This document shows positions 60,237 to 64,000 of a stretch of DNA of 64,000 nucleotides, one piece after another. The notes under the pieces are model-generated. The model made no database searches, was not told where the DNA came from, and saw only the letters and a list, made by a program, of their open reading frames with translations. Location of the stretch: assembly GCA_043825615.1 (NCBI GenBank), contig JBDRRS010000003.1, positions 1-64,000 of the forward strand, written 5' to 3'. The position numbers and the translations under genes are program-made. The stretch is from JBDRMV01 sp043825615. Lineage in GTDB: Bacteria; CG03. Every line of letters begins with the position of its first letter. The first letter of the stretch is position 1.

Positions 60237-61628
60237 ATGAAAAGAATTTATTTTAGAACACTGGACCTGAATGGATTTTGGAACAGGGAAGAGCACATTG
60301 ATTTTAATATGGAATCAATAATTCCGAGATTTAAGATAAAAAAAATATTAAGCAGATTAGAAGAAAAAAACATTGAAATAATCACAGGACCGAGACAGAC
60401 GGGAAAAACAACGTTGCTGTATCTCATCATAAAGGATATATTGAAAAACAGGAAAAACCATAAGAGATTATTCTACGTAAATCTTGATACGATTGTAAAT
60501 TACGAACTATTTGAAAACCCCTATTTATTTTATGAAAATATCAAAAGGTCATTTGCCGATGATAAAGGCGTAAATTATCTTTTTATAGACGAAGTTCAGA
60601 GATTAAGAAATCCGGGACAGTTTTTGAAAGGGATATATGACTTAAAAAAGAACATAAAAATAATTGTTACGGGCTCTTCCTCTCTTGAAATAAAATCCAA
60701 GACAAAAGAATTTTTAACCGGCAGAAAAAGGGAAACGACATTATTACCGGTTTCATTTTCGGAGTATATTGATTCGGGGAGGAAAATTCCGGAAGATTTG
60801 AAATCACTAAAAATAAATAACAAAACATTGTCATTATGGGCGGATAATGAGTTGCTTTACGGTAAATACCTTTCAGACAAATTGGAATATATGCAGCTTT
60901 ACGGAGGATATCCCGCGGCGCTGACTAAAAAAAATTATGAACAGAGGATTGAAGAACTATCGGAAATATTCAATTCATACATAAAAAAGGATGTTGTTGA
61001 TTTTTTAAAAGTTGAACGCATTGATATTTATGACAAATTGATTAAAGTGGCAGCCACGCAAATAGGTAATATGATGAATTTTTCTGAATTGTGCTCCCTT
61101 GTGCAGGGTAATTTAATAACCGTAACTAAATATTTAAGCATTCTTGAAAAAACTTTCATAACTTATTATTTAAAACCGTTCACCTCTAAAAAAAGGAATG
61201 AGGTCAAACATGCAACCAAATGTTATTTTATTGATACTGGCCTGCGAAATTTTGCCATAAGGCAGTTTAATAAAACCGATACGAGGATGGATTCAGGAGC
61301 ATTGCTCGAGAATATTCTTTTAGCTGAAAATTTAAAGAAACAGAAATTAGACGAAGAGATATTTTACTGGAGAACAAAAGCAGGAGCGGAAATAGATTGT
61401 GTTATAAAAAAGCAGGGGAGAATTATTCCGATAGAAATAAAGTCGGGAAAAATAAAAATTGGAGCGCTTACCAAAAGTTTCCATTCTTTTATTAATTCAT
61501 TTTCACCTGAAAAAGCCATATTTATCAATAAGGATAAGTTCGGAATAATGAAAATACACAGGACGAGAGTTTATTATATTCCTGCTAAATGGTTTCTTTT
61601 ATACGGTTTAAATTTAATAGGAGAATAA
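60237..61628 (+). CDS. AAA ATPase with DUF4143 domain
   Basis: 463 residues. N-terminal ATPase: Walker A GPRQTGKTTLLY (about 51-62), Walker B LFIDEVQRLRNPG and an arginine-rich sensor region (TGSSSLEIKSKTKEFLTGRKRE). The C-terminal half matches DUF4143, with YGGYPAALTKKNYEQRIEEL, a winged-helix region and a restriction-nuclease-like end (YWRTKAGAEIDCVIKKQGRIIPIEIKSGK). The nuclease-like E-x-D-x(n)-E-I-K pattern is intact. Such ATPases are widespread, often mobile and of uncertain role. It has its own promoter and breaks the kinase cluster. Confidence 0.85.
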   Translation: MKRIYFRTLDLNGFWNREEHIDFNMESIIPRFKIKKILSRLEEKNIEIITGPRQTGKTTLLYLIIKDILKNRKNHKRLFYVNLDTIVNYELFENPYLFYENIKRSFADDKGVNYLFIDEVQRLRNPGQFLKGIYDLKKNIKIIVTGSSSLEIKSKTKEFLTGRKRETTLLPVSFSEYIDSGRKIPEDLKSLKINNKTLSLWADNELLYGKYLSDKLEYMQLYGGYPAALTKKNYEQRIEELSEIFNSYIKKDVVDFLKVERIDIYDKLIKVAATQIGNMMNFSELCSLVQGNLITVTKYLSILEKTFITYYLKPFTSKKRNEVKHATKCYFIDTGLRNFAIRQFNKTDTRMDSGALLENILLAENLKKQKLDEEIFYWRTKAGAEIDCVIKKQGRIIPIEIKSGKIKIGALTKSFHSFINSFSPEKAIFINKDKFGIMKIHRTRVYYIPAKWFLLYGLNLIGE

Positions 61629-61644
61629 AAACTCATAAGAATTT

Positions 61645-62919
61645 ATGAAAGTAAAAATCTGTCCGCAGTGCAAGACGGAAAATAGAGCCGAGGCGGTATT
61701 CTGCAAGAACTGCAGAAAAACATTAAAGTTATCTGTAGCGGTGCGATTTATCGCGCTTGGTTTTTTTATTAGCGCTATTGTCGGAGCGGGCTGGTATTTT
61801 TATTCAATAATAAATATCTCCGGTCGAGCAAATGCAAAAATAAAGGAAGCGGAAAAAATTAGGCAGACACTCCCAAAATTCCGTGAAGGAAAGCATCCTG
61901 CTGGTTATTTAAGGGAACAGTATGAAGCGTGGAAATCTCTTCGTTTAGCAAAAGAAACTTATGTTGCAGGGAATTATGCAGCGTCATTAAAATATGCAAA
62001 AAGTGCAATTCAAAAGGCAAAGAAATTAGATGAAACTGCACGCCTTGAATCGGATATAAAATATGGCCGCTGGTTTGTGGAAGGAGAGGAGAACCTAAAA
62101 AAAGCAGAAAAAACCGTAGCAGCAGAGCTTGCTCTGCCTTTATACCGGAGGACACTGGAATGTTTTGAAAAAGTGTTGAATTGCCGCCCGGATGATTCTG
62201 CTTCAAAAGAAAAAATTGAATTTTGTAAAAATAAAATTTATGAGCTACTTTTTATTCAAGGAAAAAATTATGCGGAAAAAGGAAACTGGGAGGATGCGAT
62301 AACGTCATATCAGGAAGCATTGAAATACAAGCCGGGCGACAGCAAAGCGGAGAACGAGCTGAAATTTGTAACGTCAAAGAAAATTGATGACTCTATTTCC
62401 AAAGGAAAAAGATACCTCAATCAAAAAAAATATTCGGACGCGGTGGATGAATTTCAGAAAGCAGTAAATCTCGGAGCATCAGGAGAAGTAATAGGATTAT
62501 TGGCGGAAGCGAAGAAGAAGAAGAGGAAGTGGGTGGTACAGAAGGGCGAATGGAGTATAATTGACGATGACCTTGTAATTGTAGGTATCGGAGGAGGTGA
62601 TTACCTGATGTGGCCAAGAAACAAATACAGGGCCGGATGCAACAATAATGGAGAATTAAACTGGTCGTCAGCTATGTCCTGGGCGCGGGATTTGGTTTAT
62701 AATGGCTATGACGACTGGCGTCTGCCGACAAAAGATGAACTAAAACAACTCTATGATTATGGGAAGACATATATTACTTACTCATCTTCTTGGTATTGGT
62801 CTTCGTCTGCTCACGCTAGGACCAATTTTACATGGTACGTGTATTTCGGCAATGGCTACGTGGGCTACGTCAATAAGACCGATAGCGGCTATGTTCGTCC
62901 GGTGCGTGGATGCCCGTGA
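61645..62919 (+). CDS. Zinc-ribbon/TPR membrane protein with DUF1566 lectin-like end
   Basis: 424 residues. Zinc ribbon CPQCKTENRAEAVFCKNC (6-23), a membrane helix (about 31-57), TPR-like repeats (about 85-290) and, from about residue 325, a DUF1566 domain (MSWARDLVYNGYDDWRLPTKDEL, then YWSSSAHARTN and the final YVRPVRGCP). DUF1566 is a C-type-lectin-like fold often used as a diversity-generating-retroelement target. The last 28 codons show the expected pattern (see 62800-62916). The helix orientation puts the DUF1566 domain outside the cell if the ribbon is cytoplasmic. Paralogue of the gene at 59387. Confidence 0.75.
   Translation: MKVKICPQCKTENRAEAVFCKNCRKTLKLSVAVRFIALGFFISAIVGAGWYFYSIINISGRANAKIKEAEKIRQTLPKFREGKHPAGYLREQYEAWKSLRLAKETYVAGNYAASLKYAKSAIQKAKKLDETARLESDIKYGRWFVEGEENLKKAEKTVAAELALPLYRRTLECFEKVLNCRPDDSASKEKIEFCKNKIYELLFIQGKNYAEKGNWEDAITSYQEALKYKPGDSKAENELKFVTSKKIDDSISKGKRYLNQKKYSDAVDEFQKAVNLGASGEVIGLLAEAKKKKRKWVVQKGEWSIIDDDLVIVGIGGGDYLMWPRNKYRAGCNNNGELNWSSAMSWARDLVYNGYDDWRLPTKDELKQLYDYGKTYITYSSSWYWSSSAHARTNFTWYVYFGNGYVGYVNKTDSGYVRPVRGCP
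62800..62916 (+). other. Candidate DGR variable region
   Basis: From Trp (62833) onward the codons are largely NNC or NNT at positions where DUF1566 targets have Asn: TAC, TAT, GGC, AAT, TAC, GGC, TAC, GTC, AAT, GAT, AGC, GGC, TAT. The invariant residues W, V, F, G, K, T and YVRPVR sit between them. From 62833 to 62916 only 15 of 84 bases are A, far below the rest of the AT-rich gene. This fits A-to-N substitution from an AAC/AAT-rich template. No template copy or reverse transcriptase is in the window. Confidence 0.6.
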
Positions 62920-63037
62920 GTATTGATTATTTGATTATTTCCTGCCGAAAGGCAGTGTGGATTTATGAATAAGATTTAGAAAATATGAGAAACGAAAAAT
63001 CAGAATTAATAATATCTTTTGAAGAAGGGAGAAAATT

Positions 63038-64000
63038 ATGATATGTCCGGAATGTAAAAAAGAAGTTCCTGAAGGGGAATTCTGTGACCTTTGCGGAGCA
63101 AAATTAGAATCGGCAGGAAAAAGTACGCTCACTTCCGCCCCTGTGCAAAAGCCGTCATCTGAGAGTATATTAAAAGAAAAATATGAGATTTTAAGAGAAA
63201 TCGGGCGAGGGGGAATGGGGATTGTTTATGAGGCGGTGAACAAAAAACTTGGGAAAAAAGTTGCTCTGAAAAAGATGAAAGAGGAACTTGCAATAAATCC
63301 AAGAGAGAAGGAGAGATTTTTGAAAGAAGCAAGGAGAGTTGCCGAACTTCATCATCCGCGCATTGTTGACATTTACGATATTGTTGAAGAAGAAATCCCC
63401 TCACCTAACCTCTCCCCTGAGGGGAGAGGAAAAAGAGAGGGCGGGATTTATCTTGTGTTTGAGTTTGTGGACGGAAGAACAATTGAGCAGATGCTTAATT
63501 CAGGAATGAAATTCAAAGTTAATGAGGCGGTGAAAATAATCAAGCAGGTCTGCGAAGCGCTTGAATATGCTCACGGTAAAAAAATTATACACAGAGATGT
63601 GAAACCCTCAAACATAATTGTTTGCCCCTCACCTGACCTCTCCCCGAAGGGGAGAGGAATGATGGTAAAAGTGATGGATTTCGGAATTGCAAGAGAAGCA
63701 AAGAATACGTATTCAAGATTAACCGGAAAGGATACATCGGGCACGTTGGCTTATATGGCTCCCGAGCAGGAACTGGGAAGTTATGATGTGCAGTCGGACA
63801 TATTTTCGGTTGGAGTATGCTTGTATGAAATGCTCACAGGGGAACTGCCTTACAAGGGTCCAAACTTCTATTTGCAGAAAGAAAAGATGTCATATAGAAA
63901 AATCAGGGAAATCAATCCCGAAATCCCTCAGGGTATTGAATCAATAATTGAGAAATGCCTTCAGCCGGAAAAAGAAAATAGATATCAGTCGGTGGCGGAA
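63038..64000 (+). CDS. Ser/Thr kinase with N-terminal zinc ribbon (K4), partial
   Basis: The frame runs from the ATG at 63038 past the window end (321 codons seen). It begins with MICPECKKEVPEGEFCDLCGAKL, a zinc ribbon, then a Ser/Pro-rich linker and the kinase core IGRGGMGIVYEA, ALKKM, HRDVKPSN, DFG and SRLTGKDTSGTLAYMAPEQ. Two in-frame insertions rich in Ser, Pro and Gly (near 63390-63440 and 63620-63665) come from palindromic repeats and are absent from K1-K3. No membrane helix is seen in the visible part, so it may be cytoplasmic. The end lies beyond the window. Confidence 0.85.
   Translation, partial: MICPECKKEVPEGEFCDLCGAKLESAGKSTLTSAPVQKPSSESILKEKYEILREIGRGGMGIVYEAVNKKLGKKVALKKMKEELAINPREKERFLKEARRVAELHHPRIVDIYDIVEEEIPSPNLSPEGRGKREGGIYLVFEFVDGRTIEQMLNSGMKFKVNEAVKIIKQVCEALEYAHGKKIIHRDVKPSNIIVCPSPDLSPKGRGMMVKVMDFGIAREAKNTYSRLTGKDTSGTLAYMAPEQELGSYDVQSDIFSVGVCLYEMLTGELPYKGPNFYLQKEKMSYRKIREINPEIPQGIESIIEKCLQPEKENRYQSVAE
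63409..63429. repeat. REP-type palindrome 1 in K4
   Basis: CCTCTCCCC-TGA-GGGGAGAGG is a 9-bp stem with a 3-base loop. With its flank (CCCTCACCTAA) it resembles common REP palindromes. It is in frame and adds about a dozen residues in the loop before FEF in the N-lobe. Confidence 0.7.
63637..63657. repeat. REP-type palindrome 2 in K4
   Basis: CCTCTCCCC-GAA-GGGGAGAGG is the second copy of the same palindrome, with the same CTCACCTGA flank. It is in frame and lengthens the stretch between the catalytic loop HRDVKPSN and the DFG motif. Confidence 0.7.

Noticed and set aside
1..64000. tRNA or rRNA genes
   Set aside because: I saw no rRNA-like stretch and no convincing tRNA T-loop with a matching acceptor stem; TTCGAA matches lie inside coding genes.

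Overview
The window comes from a diderm bacterium. It carries lpxD, an lpxC-fabZ fusion and lpxA for lipid A, bamA and a Skp/OmpH chaperone for outer-membrane assembly, an LpoB-type lipoprotein and many lipobox proteins. The lpxC-fabZ fusion, the abundance of TPR proteins and WD40-linked Ser/Thr kinases, and the many short palindromic repeats fit an uncultured lineage such as Omnitrophota, Elusimicrobiota or a related candidate phylum. That placement is inference; there is no rRNA gene in the window. Genes are tightly packed and often coupled by ATGA, GTGA or TAATG overlaps.

Layout. 1-7 kb: the end of an unknown gene, a 160-bp hairpin element between direct repeats, a FecR-domain protein, a GAF-PAS sensor, a Bat-like trio (TPR anchor, DUF58, BatA-like vWA protein) and an FMN-dependent nitronate monooxygenase/FabK-type enzyme. 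7-11 kb, minus strand: LpoB-like and COG3014-like lipoproteins, a primase-like protein that appears to join an archaeo-eukaryotic primase domain to a PriL-type Fe-S domain, and an acyltransferase. 11-24 kb, plus strand: glycerate kinase, xseA-xseB-prenyl synthase-dxs, trpF-trpB-trpA-accD, then bamA-ompH. The trp genes are invaded by palindromic repeats and by a broken DUF1016 gene. 24-26.6 kb: an AT-rich two-gene insert on the minus strand. 26.9-34 kb: lpxD, lpxC-fabZ, lpxA, a HAMP protein, pfkA, an outer-membrane-like protein, acpS and nnrD.

34-64 kb is largely accessory. It holds two metzincin-like proteins (one with a zinc site, one apparently degenerate and fused to TPRs), TPR proteins, a Phd/RelE toxin-antitoxin pair, nadB, uvrA and a DedA protein. 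From 45.6 kb it becomes a signalling island: an FHA protein, an LPP20-like protein and four paralogous Ser/Thr kinases. The kinase cores are close even in DNA sequence, but their N-termini differ: a membrane bundle, two seven-bladed WD40 propellers, and a zinc ribbon. Between them lie recombination debris, a Fic protein, a DUF4143 ATPase and two zinc-ribbon/TPR proteins.

The most unusual signal is the last 110 bases of the zinc-ribbon/TPR protein ending at 62919. It ends in a DUF1566 lectin-like domain whose codons look like the variable region of a diversity-generating retroelement. No template repeat or reverse transcriptase is visible here. The working picture is a set of kinases with swappable input domains, an FHA reader of phosphothreonine, and a possibly hypervariable ligand-binding partner. 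That picture is inference from gene context.
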